A DNA stretch of 64,000 bases from Streptomyces sp. NBC_00572 (GTDB taxonomy: Bacteria > Actinomycetota > Actinomycetes > Streptomycetales > Streptomycetaceae), in the NCBI RefSeq assembly GCF_026341815.1, contig NZ_JAPENX010000001.1, forward strand, positions 620,001 through 684,000. Reading direction: 5' to 3'. Below, piece by piece: positions 52,531 through 62,578 of this stretch (its first letter is position 1; the number at the start of each line of letters is the position of its first letter). Both the position numbers and the translations under genes were made by a program. A model generated the notes under the pieces. The model searched no databases, had not been told where the DNA came from, and was given only the letters and a program-made list of their open reading frames with translations.

Positions 52531-55482
52531 TCAGCGGCGGAGCACCCCGAGGGCGCGGCCGACGAGACGTGCCCGGTCGGTCGCGCCGGGCACGTGCTCC
52601 AGGCCGTAGCCGAGGAGGACGGTGTCACGCGTGGTGACCGCGGCCTGCGAGTGGAAGAGCGCCGCGGAGCGCGCCCAGTCGCCGGTGTTGCCGGGGCTGC
52701 CGGCGGGGGCGCCCGGTACGGTCCAGGCGCCGAGGGAGGTCTCGAAGCCCTCCGCCTCGGTGGTGGTCCCGGTGACGAGGCGGGTGTCGTCGACGAAGGC
52801 GCCCATCTCTCCCGTACCGGGGTCGGAGACGTAGGAGACGGACAGCTCGACCTTCTTGCCGGCCCAGGCGCTCAGGTCGACGGAGGCCTGCCGCCAGCCG
52901 TTGGAGGGGCCGGTGAAGGCGTTCCAGGAGCCGGTGGTGCCGGTGGTCGCGCAGCCGTCCTCGCCGACGGTGAGGTAGTGGGCGAGGAAGGGGTGGCCGC
53001 GGACGTAGTAGCCCTCGCCGCAGTCGGCGGGGGCCTCGGTGGAGGTGCCGCCGTTGCGGTCGGGCAGGGTCGTCCAATCGTCCTGGCCGACGGTGTGGGC
53101 CTCGACGACGAGGTTGTCGTAGCCGGGCTCGGTGTCGTAGCTGACCTGGAAGTCCAGGCGCGGGGCCGACGCGGCGGCGACGCCGCTGAGGTCGACGGTC
53201 CTGCTGAGCCGCGCCCAGGTGTTGTCGACGTGCTTGACGGCCGCGAAGGTCGCGCCCTCGGCGGGCTCGAAGGGCATGCGGATGCCCGGGTAGTCACCGG
53301 CGGAGGCGCTGCTGGCGAACTGCGGGAAGTCCTTCGCCTTCAGGGTGTCCGAGGTGACGGTGTACGCGCCCGCGTTGTCCAGCGGGTTGTCGGCGGCGGC
53401 GCCGAGGCCCGCGCCGAGGCCCTTGAAGGCACCGGAGCCGGCGAAGGCCGGCGGGTTCTTGAGGCCCGCCCGGTGGTATGCGCCGAGGTAGTACTGGGCG
53501 AAGTCGTTGGTCTCCGCCAGGCCGACCTGGGTGAGGCCGCCGGACTTCTCGCCGGCGTTGATCAGCTTGCCGCCCTCGTTGAGGTAGGAGCGGACGGCGA
53601 GCTGAGCGGCTCCGGAGGGCCGCTCGGCGCCGGTGTACCAGACGACGGTACGGAAGTGGGAGAGCACGCCGAGTGCGTCCGGGGCGCCCTGGGTGGCGAC
53701 GTCCCAGACGGCGGCCTTGCGGCCGTTGTCGGCGAGCGCCTTCACATAGGCGGCGGTGTGCTTCGCGGCGGTGGTGCCACCCTCGTCGGCGAGGACGAGC
53801 ACGTCGCCGCGGGGCCGCTCGGCCACCGTGTAGGTGAAGGGGGCGGAGGCGGTGGCGCGGCCCTCCCGGGTGCGGGCGGTGAACCAGACCTCGACGGAGT
53901 CACCGGGCCGGGCGTCCTCGACCTCGGCGCGGTACTCGTCGAAGTAGAGGTTGTCCTCGCCGCCGTAGGTCTCGCCGCCCTTCCAGGCGTCGAGCTCCTC
54001 GCTGTGGGTGCGGCCGCCGTTGATCCGGTACTTCAGGGTCTTGCCGCGCAGGGACTTGCGCGCGGTCACCGCGATCTCCTGCTCCCCGCCGCGGGCGAAG
54101 GAGGTGGTGAAGGTCTTCGGGGTGAAGTCGGGAGCCTCGATGCCGACCGGGGAGACGGGCCGGTCCGGGTGGGCGGCGGTCTCGGCGACGGCGAGCGCGA
54201 AGGGGATGTTCTTGGCGAACTCGGCCTGGATCAGCTTCTCGTCGTCCGGGAAGGTGAAGACGGAGGCGCAGTCGGCCGGGTTCCACGCGTCGTTCGGGTC
54301 GACCCGGGAGGCGGTGGCGCAGGTCGACATCTCCGGGGTGAACATCTGCATCTCGTTGACGTTGGCGGCGTGTCCGTCCGCCTCGCCGTTGGTGATGTAC
54401 AGCTCCGAGGAGACCTGCGGCCGGTAGCCGGGCACGGCCGAGTTCTGCGGGGTGCCTGCGAGGGCCTTGAGGGCCACGTCGTCGGGGGTGTCGGTGGCGA
54501 CCTGCCAGCCCACGCCGTACAGCAGGAGCTGGGCGGCCGAGTGGTAGTTGATGCCGTACGTGAAGCCGATGCGCTTCTGGAAGGCGTCGAGGGCCCTGGT
54601 CTCGGGCTCCGACATGGGGCCCTTGCCGCGGAAGGTCTCGTCGGCCGGGTCGGGCGACGAACCCTCGTTGTCGTATCCCCACTTGTAGGCGAAGTTGCGG
54701 TTCAGGTCGACGCCGTCGCCGGGTGCGATCCGCCCGTCTCCGTCGTTGTCGCGGAGGTTCTTGCGCCACTGCCGGTTCTCGGGGTCGGCGTGCGTGAAGT
54801 CGTAGCCGTCCGGGTTGGCGGAGAGCACGAACCACAGCTCGGTGGAGTCGACGATCCGGGTGATCCGCTCGTCCTTGCCGTACCCGTCGAGGTAGTGGTG
54901 CATCAGCCGCCGGGTCATCTCCGGGGTGATCCACTCGCGCGCGTGCTGGTTGGACATGTACAGCATGGCGGGCTTGGAGCCGTCCTTGACCCGCGGGGCG
55001 CCCTTGCTGACCTTGAGGGCGAGGATGTCCTGGCCCTTGAGGGTCTTGCCGATGGAGACGACCTTGGTGATCCCGGGGTTCGCCCGGGCGGTGTCCAGGA
55101 TCTCCTGCTTGAGACCGTTCGGGCCGCCGTACGGGCGGAAGACGCCGTCCCCCGCGGCGGCCACCCGCTTCTCGGCGGAGGCGGTCAGGCTGTGCTCGGC
55201 GAGCTCGACGCCCTGGCCGCGCAGCTGCCCGGCCTGCCGGCCCGTCAGGAACAGCTCGACCGTCGCGGAGCCCTTCGCGGGCACCTGCTCGGTCAGTTCA
55301 TGCGCGTCGGCACCGGCTTCGAGGAGCAGCGGAACCTGCTCCTTGGTGACCTCGGCGCGCCATACGGAGAGGGCGTCACCGCCGTCCCGGTCGTTCGGCT
55401 GCGCTCCGGCGACGGGTGCCGCCGCCACTCCCGCGATCAACAGTGATGCCGCTGCGAGGATCGATCTCGCTCTGCGTCTCAT
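52531..55482 (-). CDS. Secreted M14 zinc carboxypeptidase with C-terminal adhesion-like domains
   Basis: A 983-residue exported peptidase. Signal peptide: RRRARSILAAASLLIAGVAAAPVAGA. Residues about 40-110 form a prodomain, then the M14 domain (about 115-430): zinc ligands in NQHAREWITPE, LSANPDGYDF and DGVDLNRNFAYKWG, the third ligand in INYHSAAQLLLYG, and the catalytic Glu probably in MFTPEMSTC. The last 500 residues hold an Ig-like segment, a ThuA-like segment (LVLADEGGTTAAKHTAAY) and an immune-inhibitor-A-like MAM domain (DLSGVAAASAPRLDFQVSYDTEPGYDNLVVEA). ATG at 55482 has AAGGGGGG upstream. Confidence 0.9.
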   Translation of the reverse strand: MRRRARSILAAASLLIAGVAAAPVAGAQPNDRDGGDALSVWRAEVTKEQVPLLLEAGADAHELTEQVPAKGSATVELFLTGRQAGQLRGQGVELAEHSLTASAEKRVAAAGDGVFRPYGGPNGLKQEILDTARANPGITKVVSIGKTLKGQDILALKVSKGAPRVKDGSKPAMLYMSNQHAREWITPEMTRRLMHHYLDGYGKDERITRIVDSTELWFVLSANPDGYDFTHADPENRQWRKNLRDNDGDGRIAPGDGVDLNRNFAYKWGYDNEGSSPDPADETFRGKGPMSEPETRALDAFQKRIGFTYGINYHSAAQLLLYGVGWQVATDTPDDVALKALAGTPQNSAVPGYRPQVSSELYITNGEADGHAANVNEMQMFTPEMSTCATASRVDPNDAWNPADCASVFTFPDDEKLIQAEFAKNIPFALAVAETAAHPDRPVSPVGIEAPDFTPKTFTTSFARGGEQEIAVTARKSLRGKTLKYRINGGRTHSEELDAWKGGETYGGEDNLYFDEYRAEVEDARPGDSVEVWFTARTREGRATASAPFTYTVAERPRGDVLVLADEGGTTAAKHTAAYVKALADNGRKAAVWDVATQGAPDALGVLSHFRTVVWYTGAERPSGAAQLAVRSYLNEGGKLINAGEKSGGLTQVGLAETNDFAQYYLGAYHRAGLKNPPAFAGSGAFKGLGAGLGAAADNPLDNAGAYTVTSDTLKAKDFPQFASSASAGDYPGIRMPFEPAEGATFAAVKHVDNTWARLSRTVDLSGVAAASAPRLDFQVSYDTEPGYDNLVVEAHTVGQDDWTTLPDRNGGTSTEAPADCGEGYYVRGHPFLAHYLTVGEDGCATTGTTGSWNAFTGPSNGWRQASVDLSAWAGKKVELSVSYVSDPGTGEMGAFVDDTRLVTGTTTEAEGFETSLGAWTVPGAPAGSPGNTGDWARSAALFHSQAAVTTRDTVLLGYGLEHVPGATDRARLVGRALGVLRR

Positions 55483-55574
55483 GAGCCCCCCTTGCTGTCG
55501 TCTGCCACGAAGGTGAACAGACGCCAGGCTCATGGGCGCCCATGGACCTGTCAAGGGTGCCGCGCGCGCGTACG

Positions 55575-55610
55575 AAAAAGCTGCCGATGCCTCAGAAAGG
55601 CACCGGCAGC
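55575..55610 (-). terminator. Intrinsic terminator with U-tract after whiA
   Basis: On the minus strand GCTGCCGGTGCCT pairs with AGGCATCGGCAGC (one G-U pair) around TTCTG and is followed by TTTTT (55579-55575). It is a textbook terminator, uncommon in this GC-rich genome, closing the uvrC-rapZ-yvcK-whiA operon. Confidence 0.9.
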
Positions 55611-55634
55611 GTGGAGTTCGGGGTTCCGGACGGA

Positions 55635-56624
55635 TCAGCCGACCAGGCTGTCGTCCAGCTCCTCGGTCAGATTGGACTCGGTCCCGGGAATGCCCAGGTC
55701 CTGCGCCCGCTTGTCCGCCATCGCGAGCAGCCGGCGGATCCGGCCGGCCACCGCGTCCTTGGTCAGCGGCGGGTCGGCGAGCGCGCCCAGCTCCTCCAGA
55801 GAGGCCTGCTTGTGCTCCATGCGGAGCCGGCCGGCCGCCGCGAGGTGCTCGGGCACCTCCTCGCCGAGGATCTCCAGGGCACGCTGCACCCGGGCCCCCG
55901 CGGCGACCGCGGCGCGGGCCGAGCGCCGCAGGTTGGCGTCGTCGAAGTTGGCCAGGCGGTTGGCGGTGGCGCGGACCTCGCGCCGCATCCGCCGCTCCTC
56001 CCAGGCGAGCACCGACTCGTGCGCGCCGAGCCGGGTGAGCAGGGCGCCGATCGCGTCGCCGTCACGGACGACGACCCGGTCCACCCCCCGCACCTCACGG
56101 GCCTTCGCCCCGATGGAGAGCCGACGCGCCGCACCGACCAGGGCCAGCGCGGCCTCCGGTCCCGGGCAGGTCACCTCCAGGGAGGAGGACCGGCCGGGCT
56201 CCGTCAGCGAACCGTGCGCGAGGAACGCGCCCCGCCAGGCCGCCTCCGCGTCGCAGGTCGCCCCGGAGACCACCTGCGGGGGGAGGCCCCGGATGGGGCG
56301 GCCCCTGCCGTCCACGAGACCCGTCTGCCGGGCCAGCTGGTCGCCTCCGGCCACCACCCGCACCACGAAACGCGAGCCGCGCCGCAGCCCGCCCGGGGCC
56401 ATCACGATCAGTTCCGAGCTGTGCCCGAAGATCTCCAGGATGTCCCGCTTGAGGCGGCGCGCCGCCATCGCGGTGTCGAGCTCCGCCTCGATCACGATGC
56501 GGCCGCTCACCAGGTGCAGCCCGCCCGCGAACCGCAGGATCGACGAGACCTCTGCCTTCCTGCAGCAGGTCCGGGTGACGGGAAGCCGGGAGATCTCGTC
56601 CTTCACCGCTGCCGTCATCGCCAT
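55635..56624 (-). CDS. whiA: Sporulation regulator WhiA
   Basis: A 329-residue WhiA, co-activator with WhiB of sporulation septation genes in Streptomyces. N-terminal LAGLIDADG-like homing-endonuclease fold ([22 protein letters not shown], without nuclease residues) and C-terminal HTH ([35 protein letters not shown]). ATG at 56624 gives [10 protein letters not shown] as in S. coelicolor; ATG at 56618 would form a perfect ATGA overlap with yvcK. A second promoter inside the operon is known in S. coelicolor but I cannot place it here. Confidence 0.97.
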   Translation of the reverse strand: MAMTAAVKDEISRLPVTRTCCRKAEVSSILRFAGGLHLVSGRIVIEAELDTAMAARRLKRDILEIFGHSSELIVMAPGGLRRGSRFVVRVVAGGDQLARQTGLVDGRGRPIRGLPPQVVSGATCDAEAAWRGAFLAHGSLTEPGRSSSLEVTCPGPEAALALVGAARRLSIGAKAREVRGVDRVVVRDGDAIGALLTRLGAHESVLAWEERRMRREVRATANRLANFDDANLRRSARAAVAAGARVQRALEILGEEVPEHLAAAGRLRMEHKQASLEELGALADPPLTKDAVAGRIRRLLAMADKRAQDLGIPGTESNLTEELDDSLVG

Positions 56625-57640
56625 GGGCCGATCCTTCCATGCATCCGAAAAATACGGTCGTACGCGGCGGCCAACAGCTCCGGGTCATGCTTCGCGGAGC
56701 CGTCGGGCCCGGCCACCGGCGCCAGCTCGACCGCGGCACCGAGCCGCTTGGCGGCATCGGCGAGAGACTCGCGATCGGGCACGGCGGCCTCGTCGGCCAG
56801 CACCACGTCCAGGGCGAGTTTAGGGGCGTGTCGTCCCAAAACCTCCAAATGACGCTGCGGGGAGAAGCCCTCGGTTTCTCCGGGCTGCGGCGCGAGGTTC
56901 AGCGAGAGCACCTTCCGGGCCTTCGTCTCGGCCAGCGCGTCGAGCAGGTCGGGGACGAGAAGGTGCGGGATCACCGAGGAGAACCAGGAGCCGGGACCGA
57001 GGACCACCCAGTCCGCGTCCAGGACCGCCTCGACCGCCTCGGGCACCGCCGGCGGGTCGTTCGGCACGAGGTGCACGGACTGCACGTCGCCCGGGGTGAG
57101 GGCCACGGTCGCCTGACCTCGCACGGTGTCCACGTCCTCGGGACGCTCCGGGTCATGGCCCTTGACCAGGGCCTGGAGCTCCAGGGGTACGGCGGACATG
57201 GGCAGTACCCGGCCCTGGGCGCCGAGCAGCCGGCCCACCAGGTCGAGGGCCTGCACGGGGTCGCCGAGCTGCTCCCAGAGGGCGACGATCAGCAGATTGC
57301 CGACGGCGTGGCCGTTGATCTCGCCCTTGGACTGGAAGCGGTGCTGGATGACCCGGGCCCAGGTCTGGCCCCAGTCGTCGTCGCCGCAGAGCGCGGCGAG
57401 CGCCTTGCGCAGATCGCCCGGGGGCAGCACGCCCAGCTCCTCCCGGAGCCGGCCGCTGGAGCCCCCGTCGTCGGCGACGGTGACGACGGCGGTGAGGTCG
57501 CCGGTGATCCGGCGGAGGGCGGCGAGGGAGGCCGAGAGGCCCATCCCGCCGCCCAGCGCGACCACCTTCGGCTGGGCACCGCGCCTGCGGAGCGTGCGCC
57601 GCACCGAGAGGGTGGAGACACGACGGCGGTACGGCTTCAC
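56615..57640 (-). CDS. yvcK: Gluconeogenesis factor YvcK/CofD family protein
   Basis: A 341-residue Rossmann-like protein of the YvcK family, which binds UDP-GlcNAc and controls carbon flow and peptidoglycan precursor supply. Marks are [61 protein letters not shown], and [19 protein letters not shown]. The GTG at 57640 overlaps the rapZ stop (GTGA). YvcK and CofD share this fold; synteny with rapZ and whiA decides for YvcK. Confidence 0.94.
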   Translation of the reverse strand: MKPYRRRVSTLSVRRTLRRRGAQPKVVALGGGMGLSASLAALRRITGDLTAVVTVADDGGSSGRLREELGVLPPGDLRKALAALCGDDDWGQTWARVIQHRFQSKGEINGHAVGNLLIVALWEQLGDPVQALDLVGRLLGAQGRVLPMSAVPLELQALVKGHDPERPEDVDTVRGQATVALTPGDVQSVHLVPNDPPAVPEAVEAVLDADWVVLGPGSWFSSVIPHLLVPDLLDALAETKARKVLSLNLAPQPGETEGFSPQRHLEVLGRHAPKLALDVVLADEAAVPDRESLADAAKRLGAAVELAPVAGPDGSAKHDPELLAAAYDRIFRMHGRIGPWR

Positions 57641-58635
57641 TCGCGCCCCATGTCCCGGTGCACGACGACGGTCTCGACCCCTTCGGCGGCGATGCGGGCG
57701 GCGAGCCGCTCGGCGGTGGCCACGGAGCGGTGCTTGCCGCCGGTGCAGCCCACGGCGATGGTCACGTAGCGCTTGCCCTCGCGGCGGTAGCCCGCGGCGA
57801 TCAGCTGGAGGAGCTCGGTGTAGCGGTCGAGGAACTCCTTGGCGCCGGGCTGGTTGTAGACGTAGTTCGACACCTCCTCGTTGAGGCCGGTGAAGGGGCG
57901 GAGCTCGGGGACCCAGTGCGGGTTCGGCAGGAAGCGCATGTCGACGACGAGGTCGGCGTCGACCGGCAGGCCGTACTTGAACCCGAAGGACATGACGGTG
58001 GCCCGCAGCTCGGGCTCCTCGTCGCCGGCGAACTGGGCGTCCATCTTGGCGCGCAGCTCGTGGACGTTGAGGCTGGAGGTGTCGATGACCAGGTCGGCGT
58101 CGCCGCGCAGCTCGCGCAGCAGGTCGCGCTCGGCGGCGATGCCGTCGGTGATCCGGCCGTCGCCCTGGAGCGGGTGGGGCCTGCGGACCGACTCGAAGCG
58201 CCGGACCAGGGCGTCGTCGGACGACTCCAGGAAGACGATCCGGCGGGTGACCTGCTTGGCGTCCAGGTCGGCGAGGGACTCCCGGAGGTTGTCGAAGAAC
58301 TGCCGGCCGCGGACGTCCACGACGACGGCGATCCGGGCGACATTGCCCTGGGAGCGGGCGCCGAGCTCCACCATGGTGGGGATCAGCGCGGGCGGCAGAT
58401 TGTCCACGACGAACCAGCCGAGGTCCTCCAGGCACTTCGCCGCGGTGGACCGGCCGGCTCCGGACATGCCGGAGATGATCACCAGCTCGGGAATGGCCGC
58501 CTCGGCGTCGTTGTCGCCGGGGGTCTCCTTCGTGCCCGTACTCACGTGTCCTGCTCCGTCTTCTCGGTCGTGCTCTTCGTGCGTGTGCCGCTGTTCTTGC
58601 TGTTCGTCCTGCTGGTGCTGCTCGTGCGCGGTCAT
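57637..58635 (-). CDS. rapZ: RNase adapter/nucleotide-binding protein RapZ
   Basis: A 332-residue RapZ (YvcJ) protein. The P-loop is [19 protein letters not shown], with Arg where Lys is usual, as in other streptomycetes. Walker B-like VAVVVDVRG follows. The C-terminal domain has [26 protein letters not shown] and [21 protein letters not shown], a motif for phosphorylated sugar or nucleotide binding. The first 45 residues are a polar His/Gln/Glu tail, unusual for the family. ATG at 58635 overlaps the uvrC stop (ATGA). Confidence 0.94.
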   Translation of the reverse strand: MTAHEQHQQDEQQEQRHTHEEHDREDGAGHVSTGTKETPGDNDAEAAIPELVIISGMSGAGRSTAAKCLEDLGWFVVDNLPPALIPTMVELGARSQGNVARIAVVVDVRGRQFFDNLRESLADLDAKQVTRRIVFLESSDDALVRRFESVRRPHPLQGDGRITDGIAAERDLLRELRGDADLVIDTSSLNVHELRAKMDAQFAGDEEPELRATVMSFGFKYGLPVDADLVVDMRFLPNPHWVPELRPFTGLNEEVSNYVYNQPGAKEFLDRYTELLQLIAAGYRREGKRYVTIAVGCTGGKHRSVATAERLAARIAAEGVETVVVHRDMGRE

Positions 58636-60608
58636 GCCGTGCCGCCCCCGTCGTCTTCCATGATCTCTCCTGTCGCCGTGTTCACGGCGGGTGCGGCCGG
58701 GGCCGCCTGTGCGAGGGCCACGACGACCGCCTCCGCGGTCTTCCGGCCCATGCCGGGGACCTCGCAGATCTGCTCGATTGTCGCCTGCCGGAGCCGCTTC
58801 ACCGAGCCGAAATGCTTGATCAACGCCTGTTTCCGCGTGTCACCCAGGCCGGGCACCGCGTCGAGAGGGCTGGTCCGGATGCGTTTCGCACGCTTGGACC
58901 GCTGGTAACGGATGGCGAAGTCGTGAGCCGTGTCACGTACCCGCTGGAGGAGGTAGAGGCCCTCGCTGGAGCGGGGCAGCACCACCGGGTCGTCGTCGCC
59001 GGGCAGCCACACCTCCTCCAGACGCTTGGCGAGCCCGCAGACCGCGATGTCGGAGATCCCCAGCTCGTCGAGGGCGCGCCGGGCCGCCGCGACCTGCGGC
59101 TGCCCGCCGTCGACGACGACGAGCTGCGGCGGGTACGCGAAGCGCTTGGGCCGCCCGCTCTCCTCCGGGTCCTCCACGACGCCCTCGGGGTCCCACTCCC
59201 CCGTCTTCTCCTTCTCGGCGAGATAGCGCTTGAAGCGCCGCCCGATCACCTCGTGCATGGACCGGACGTCGTCCTGGCCCTCGAAGCCCTTGATCTGGAA
59301 GCGGCGGTACTCGCTCTTGCGGGGCAGCCCGTCCTCGAAGACCACCATCGAGGCCACCACGTCCTCGCCCTGGAGGTGCGAGATGTCGAAGCACTCGATC
59401 CGCAGCGGCGCCGAGTCCAGGCCCAGGGCCTCGGCGATCTCCTCCAGGGCCCGGGAGCGGGTGGTCAGATCGCTGGCGCGCTTCGTCTTGTGCAGCACGA
59501 GCGCCTGCTGGGCGTTGCGCGCGACGGTCTCCATCAGGTCCTTCTTGTCGCCGCGCTGCGGGATGCGCAGCGAGACGTTGGACCCGCGGCGGCCGGAGAG
59601 CCAGGCGGTGACGGCCTCGGCGGCCTCGGGCAGCGCCGGGACGAGGACCTCCTTGGGCACCGAGTCCCCGGTCTCCTCGCCGTACAGCTGCTGGAGCGCG
59701 TGCTCGACGAGTCCGGCCGTGTCGACGGCCTCGACCTTGTCGGTGACCCAGCCGCGCTGGCCGCGGACGCGTCCGCCGCGGACGTGGAAGATCTGCACGG
59801 CGGCCTCCAGCTCGTCCTCGGCGAGGGCGATCAGGTCGGCGTCGGTGGCGTCGGCGAGCACGACCGCGCTCTTCTCCATGGCCCGGCGCAGCGCCTCTAT
59901 GTCGTCGCGGAGCCGCCCGGCCCTCTCGTACTCCATGTCCTCGGCCGCGAGCATCATCTGCTTCTCCAGCCGGCGGATGTACGTGCCGGTACGGCCGGCC
60001 ATGAAGTCGCTGAACTCCTCGGCCAGTTCGCGGTGCTCCTGCGGGGTGACCCGGCCGACGCAGGGCGCCGAGCACTTGCCGATGTACCCGAGGAGACAGG
60101 GCCGCCCGGCGGAGGCGGCGTTCCGGAAGACACCCGCGGAGCAGGTCCGCACGGGAAAGACCCGCAGCATCAGGTCGACGGTCTCGCGGATCGCCCACGC
60201 GTGCGCGTACGGCCCGAAGTAGCGCACGCCCTTCTTCTTGTGCCCGCGCAGGACCTGGACGCGCGGGAACTCCTCGTTCATGGTCACCGCGAGGTACGGG
60301 TAGCTCTTGTCGTCCCGGTACTTGACGTTGAACCGGGGGTCGTACTCCTTGATCCAGGAGTACTCCAGCTGGAGCGCCTCGACCTCGGTCGACACGACGG
60401 TCCACTCCACGGACGCCGCGGTGGTCACCATGGTGGCCGTGCGCGGGTGCAGGCTCGTGAGCGGCTGGAAGTAGTTGGCCAGCCGCTGGCGGAGGGACTT
60501 CGCCTTCCCCACGTAGATCACCCGGCGGTGCTCGTCGCGGAACTTGTAGACCCCCGGGGAGTCGGGGATCTGACCCGGCTTGGGGCGGTAGCTGGAGGGG
60601 TCTGCCAT
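58632..60608 (-). CDS. uvrC: Excinuclease ABC subunit C
   Basis: A 658-residue UvrC that makes both incisions in nucleotide excision repair. Domains in order: GIY-YIG nuclease (about 13-95, [26 protein letters not shown]), a cysteine-rich region ([14 protein letters not shown] ... [14 protein letters not shown]), the UVR helix pair (about 200-240), an RNase H-like nuclease ([32 protein letters not shown]), and a helix-hairpin-helix end ([35 protein letters not shown]). ATG at 60608 has GGGGAGC just upstream. First gene of the operon. Confidence 0.96.
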   Translation of the reverse strand: MADPSSYRPKPGQIPDSPGVYKFRDEHRRVIYVGKAKSLRQRLANYFQPLTSLHPRTATMVTTAASVEWTVVSTEVEALQLEYSWIKEYDPRFNVKYRDDKSYPYLAVTMNEEFPRVQVLRGHKKKGVRYFGPYAHAWAIRETVDLMLRVFPVRTCSAGVFRNAASAGRPCLLGYIGKCSAPCVGRVTPQEHRELAEEFSDFMAGRTGTYIRRLEKQMMLAAEDMEYERAGRLRDDIEALRRAMEKSAVVLADATDADLIALAEDELEAAVQIFHVRGGRVRGQRGWVTDKVEAVDTAGLVEHALQQLYGEETGDSVPKEVLVPALPEAAEAVTAWLSGRRGSNVSLRIPQRGDKKDLMETVARNAQQALVLHKTKRASDLTTRSRALEEIAEALGLDSAPLRIECFDISHLQGEDVVASMVVFEDGLPRKSEYRRFQIKGFEGQDDVRSMHEVIGRRFKRYLAEKEKTGEWDPEGVVEDPEESGRPKRFAYPPQLVVVDGGQPQVAAARRALDELGISDIAVCGLAKRLEEVWLPGDDDPVVLPRSSEGLYLLQRVRDTAHDFAIRYQRSKRAKRIRTSPLDAVPGLGDTRKQALIKHFGSVKRLRQATIEQICEVPGMGRKTAEAVVVALAQAAPAAPAVNTATGEIMEDDGGGTA

Positions 60609-60666
60609 GCTCCCCACCCTACTGGCGGGCACCGACACTCCGGCCTCGCGCGCTCGTTGGCGATGC

Positions 60667-61419
60667 ATGGCGAATCAGGTGACGGAACGGCTGGCGGACC
60701 GGGTGTGCGTGATCACGGGGGCGGCGAGCGGAATCGGGCGGGCGACGGCGGAGCGGTTCCTCCGGGAGGGGGCGCACGTGGTCGCCGCCGACCTCGACGA
60801 GGAGCGTCTGGCGACGCTGAAGGGGGTGGTCCCGGTCGTCGGCGACGTGTCGCGCGAGGAGGACGCCCGCCGGATGATCGCCACGGCGGTGGACCGCTTC
60901 GGCCGGCTGGACGTCCTGGTGGCGAACGCGGGAGTGATCCCGCTGCTCTCCGTGACGGAGGCAGAAGCCTCGGACTTCGACCGGGTGATGGCGGTGGACG
61001 GCCGCGGAATGTTCCTGACCTGCAAGTACGCGATCGAGGCGATGCTCGTCTCCGGCGGCGGGGCCATCGTGTGCACGTCGTCGATCTCGGGCGTCGCGGG
61101 CCAGGCCCGGCAGGCGGTCTACGGTCCGGCGAAGTTCGTGGCCACCGGTCTGACCAAGCACCTGGCGGTGGAGTGGGCGGAGCACGGGATCCGGGTGAAC
61201 GCGGTGGCCCCGGGCACGATCGAGACGGAACGCGTGGCCGCCGCGCGCGTGGAGCCCGGCGGCCCCGAGTACCTCTCCGAGGTCGTCCGGGGCCATCCGA
61301 TGGGCCGCTTCGGCACGCCGGAGGAGGTGGCGTCGGCGATCCTCTTCCTCGCGTCGGACGAGGCGTCGTTCGTCACGGGAGCGATCCTGCCGGTGGACGG
61401 CGGCTACCTGGCCCGTTAA
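60667..61419 (+). CDS. SDR-family oxidoreductase
   Basis: A 250-residue classical SDR. Loop [13 protein letters not shown] near 16-28, ADLDEE suggesting NAD preference, VANAG near 89, catalytic Ser in CTSSISG, and YGPAK as the YxxxK pair. C-terminal [16 protein letters not shown] is standard. The Asn of helix 4 that usually follows (NVRGMF) is replaced by Asp in AVDGRGMF, which may weaken the catalytic tetrad. ATG at 60667 has no clear RBS. Divergent from uvrC; substrate unknown. Confidence 0.85.
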   Translation: MANQVTERLADRVCVITGAASGIGRATAERFLREGAHVVAADLDEERLATLKGVVPVVGDVSREEDARRMIATAVDRFGRLDVLVANAGVIPLLSVTEAEASDFDRVMAVDGRGMFLTCKYAIEAMLVSGGGAIVCTSSISGVAGQARQAVYGPAKFVATGLTKHLAVEWAEHGIRVNAVAPGTIETERVAAARVEPGGPEYLSEVVRGHPMGRFGTPEEVASAILFLASDEASFVTGAILPVDGGYLAR

Positions 61420-61774
61420 GAGGCTGAGCGATGCCCCACCTCCGCCGCCACACGGGCGGGCGAGCCGGTCCACCACCCCGCCCCCGCCGTGTGGGCCGCG
61501 CCCGCCACCCCCACCGCCGTGTGGGCAATCGTCACGCAGGGCGGGACGGGTGGGCACACGGGACGGCGCGCTCTGGCGGCGCCTCCGCCCCTTGTGCCTG
61601 AACCCGCACCACGAAGCACGGTGCACACGGGGTGCGGGTCAGGACGCAAGGAGCCTGGGAGGAACAAATGCCCACAAGGTGGGCGGCGGGAGCGGGGGAG
61701 CCGCCCCAGCGGAACGGCGGCCCCCACCGGGGCGGAGACCCGGCGGGGGCCGTTCCCCGGGGCGGGGTCGAGGG
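61420..61774. repeat. 355-bp non-coding stretch, probable interspersed streptomycete repeat
   Basis: No convincing gene. CCGCCGTGTGGGC occurs twice (61484-61496, 61514-61526; 30 bp apart), followed by GGGCAATCGT and GGGCGGGACGGGTGGGCACACGG. I recall closely similar sequence recurring in intergenic gaps of many Streptomyces genomes. Further short inverted GCGGGTC/GACCCGC-type pairs occur around 61600-61650. CCCCACCGGGGCGG near 61720 may end the converging gene. Confidence 0.5.
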
Positions 61775-62578
61775 TCAGGTGGGGTTCGGGGTGCGGCGGC
61801 GGCGGATCGCCGCCGTGGATATCAGGGCCAGTGCCAGCACCGCGCCCACACCCGCCGTCGCCGACGCCACAGTGACGGCAGGCTCACCGGACGCAGGCAC
61901 CGGTGCCGGTGCCGGTGCCGCCACCGGTGACGTCGCCCCCGGGCCGTACCCACCCGCCGCGCCCTTCTTCGCGTAGGCCGAGCCGGGAAGCTTGTCCCCG
62001 TACGCCCGGACGACCCGGTCGCGGTAGGCGTCGAGGCTCGTCCCGTTGCGCCCGACGGCCCGTACCGCGTCCTCGTCCAGCGGGAGCACCTTCGCGCCCT
62101 TCTGGACGTACCACGCGTCGATCTGCGGCTCGCGGAACACGAGGCCGTCGCCGCCCATCTCCGCGTAGCGGATCTCGTCGTCGCCGGTGGCGATGTTCAC
62201 CACCTGCCAGCCGCCGGCCTGCTTCACCGTCCACAGGGAGGCCTTCTGGCCGTCCGAGGACACGGCCCGGCTGGCCCGGAACTCGACCCGGGCGACCGGG
62301 GCACCCGCCTTTCCGGCGACGAACTCCGGGGAGAGGATCCGTACCGGCACGGACCCGCCCTCGACGCGCGGTGCGGCGGCCGAGCGGGCGACCGCCCCGT
62401 CCCGGGCGAAGAAGCGGGACAGGGTGTCCAGGGTCCCGGGCGCCGAGGCGGCCTGTTCGGGGGTCGGCGCGGGCGGCAGGGCCCCGGCGGCGGCCTCCGC
62501 CGGGAAGGTTCCCAGAAGAACGAGGGCGGCGGTGGTGAGGAGCCCGGCGCCCGTGGCACGTGCGTTCATCGTCGTCAC
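61775..62578 (-). CDS. Secreted, membrane-anchored protein coupled to a papain-like protease
   Basis: A 267-residue precursor. Signal peptide ATGAGLLTTAALVLLGTFPAEAAA; extracellular part about 30-215 with GSVPVRILSPEFV, VARVEFRASRAVSSDGQ and LWTVKQAGGWQVVNIATGDDEIRYAE, which read as a beta-rich domain; then a Pro/Ala linker; a C-terminal helix (VASATAGVGAVLALALISTAA) and a basic IRRRRTPNPT end that holds it in the membrane. No LPxTG is present. The GTG at 62578 overlaps the stop of the protease (GTGA). No function recognised; it may be a partner or tether of the protease. Confidence 0.8.
   Translation of the reverse strand: MTTMNARATGAGLLTTAALVLLGTFPAEAAAGALPPAPTPEQAASAPGTLDTLSRFFARDGAVARSAAAPRVEGGSVPVRILSPEFVAGKAGAPVARVEFRASRAVSSDGQKASLWTVKQAGGWQVVNIATGDDEIRYAEMGGDGLVFREPQIDAWYVQKGAKVLPLDEDAVRAVGRNGTSLDAYRDRVVRAYGDKLPGSAYAKKGAAGGYGPGATSPVAAPAPAPVPASGEPAVTVASATAGVGAVLALALISTAAIRRRRTPNPT

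Noticed and set aside
52342..55446. A 1034-codon plus-strand open frame opposite the M14 carboxypeptidase
   Set aside because: The opposite strand encodes an intact signal peptide, zinc ligands and terminator; this frame has only low-complexity Gly/Val/Ala sequence.
61489..61875. Short open frames in the 61.4-61.8 kb gap
   Set aside because: Overlapping frames on both strands without RBS, motif or signal peptide; the region looks like a non-coding repeat.
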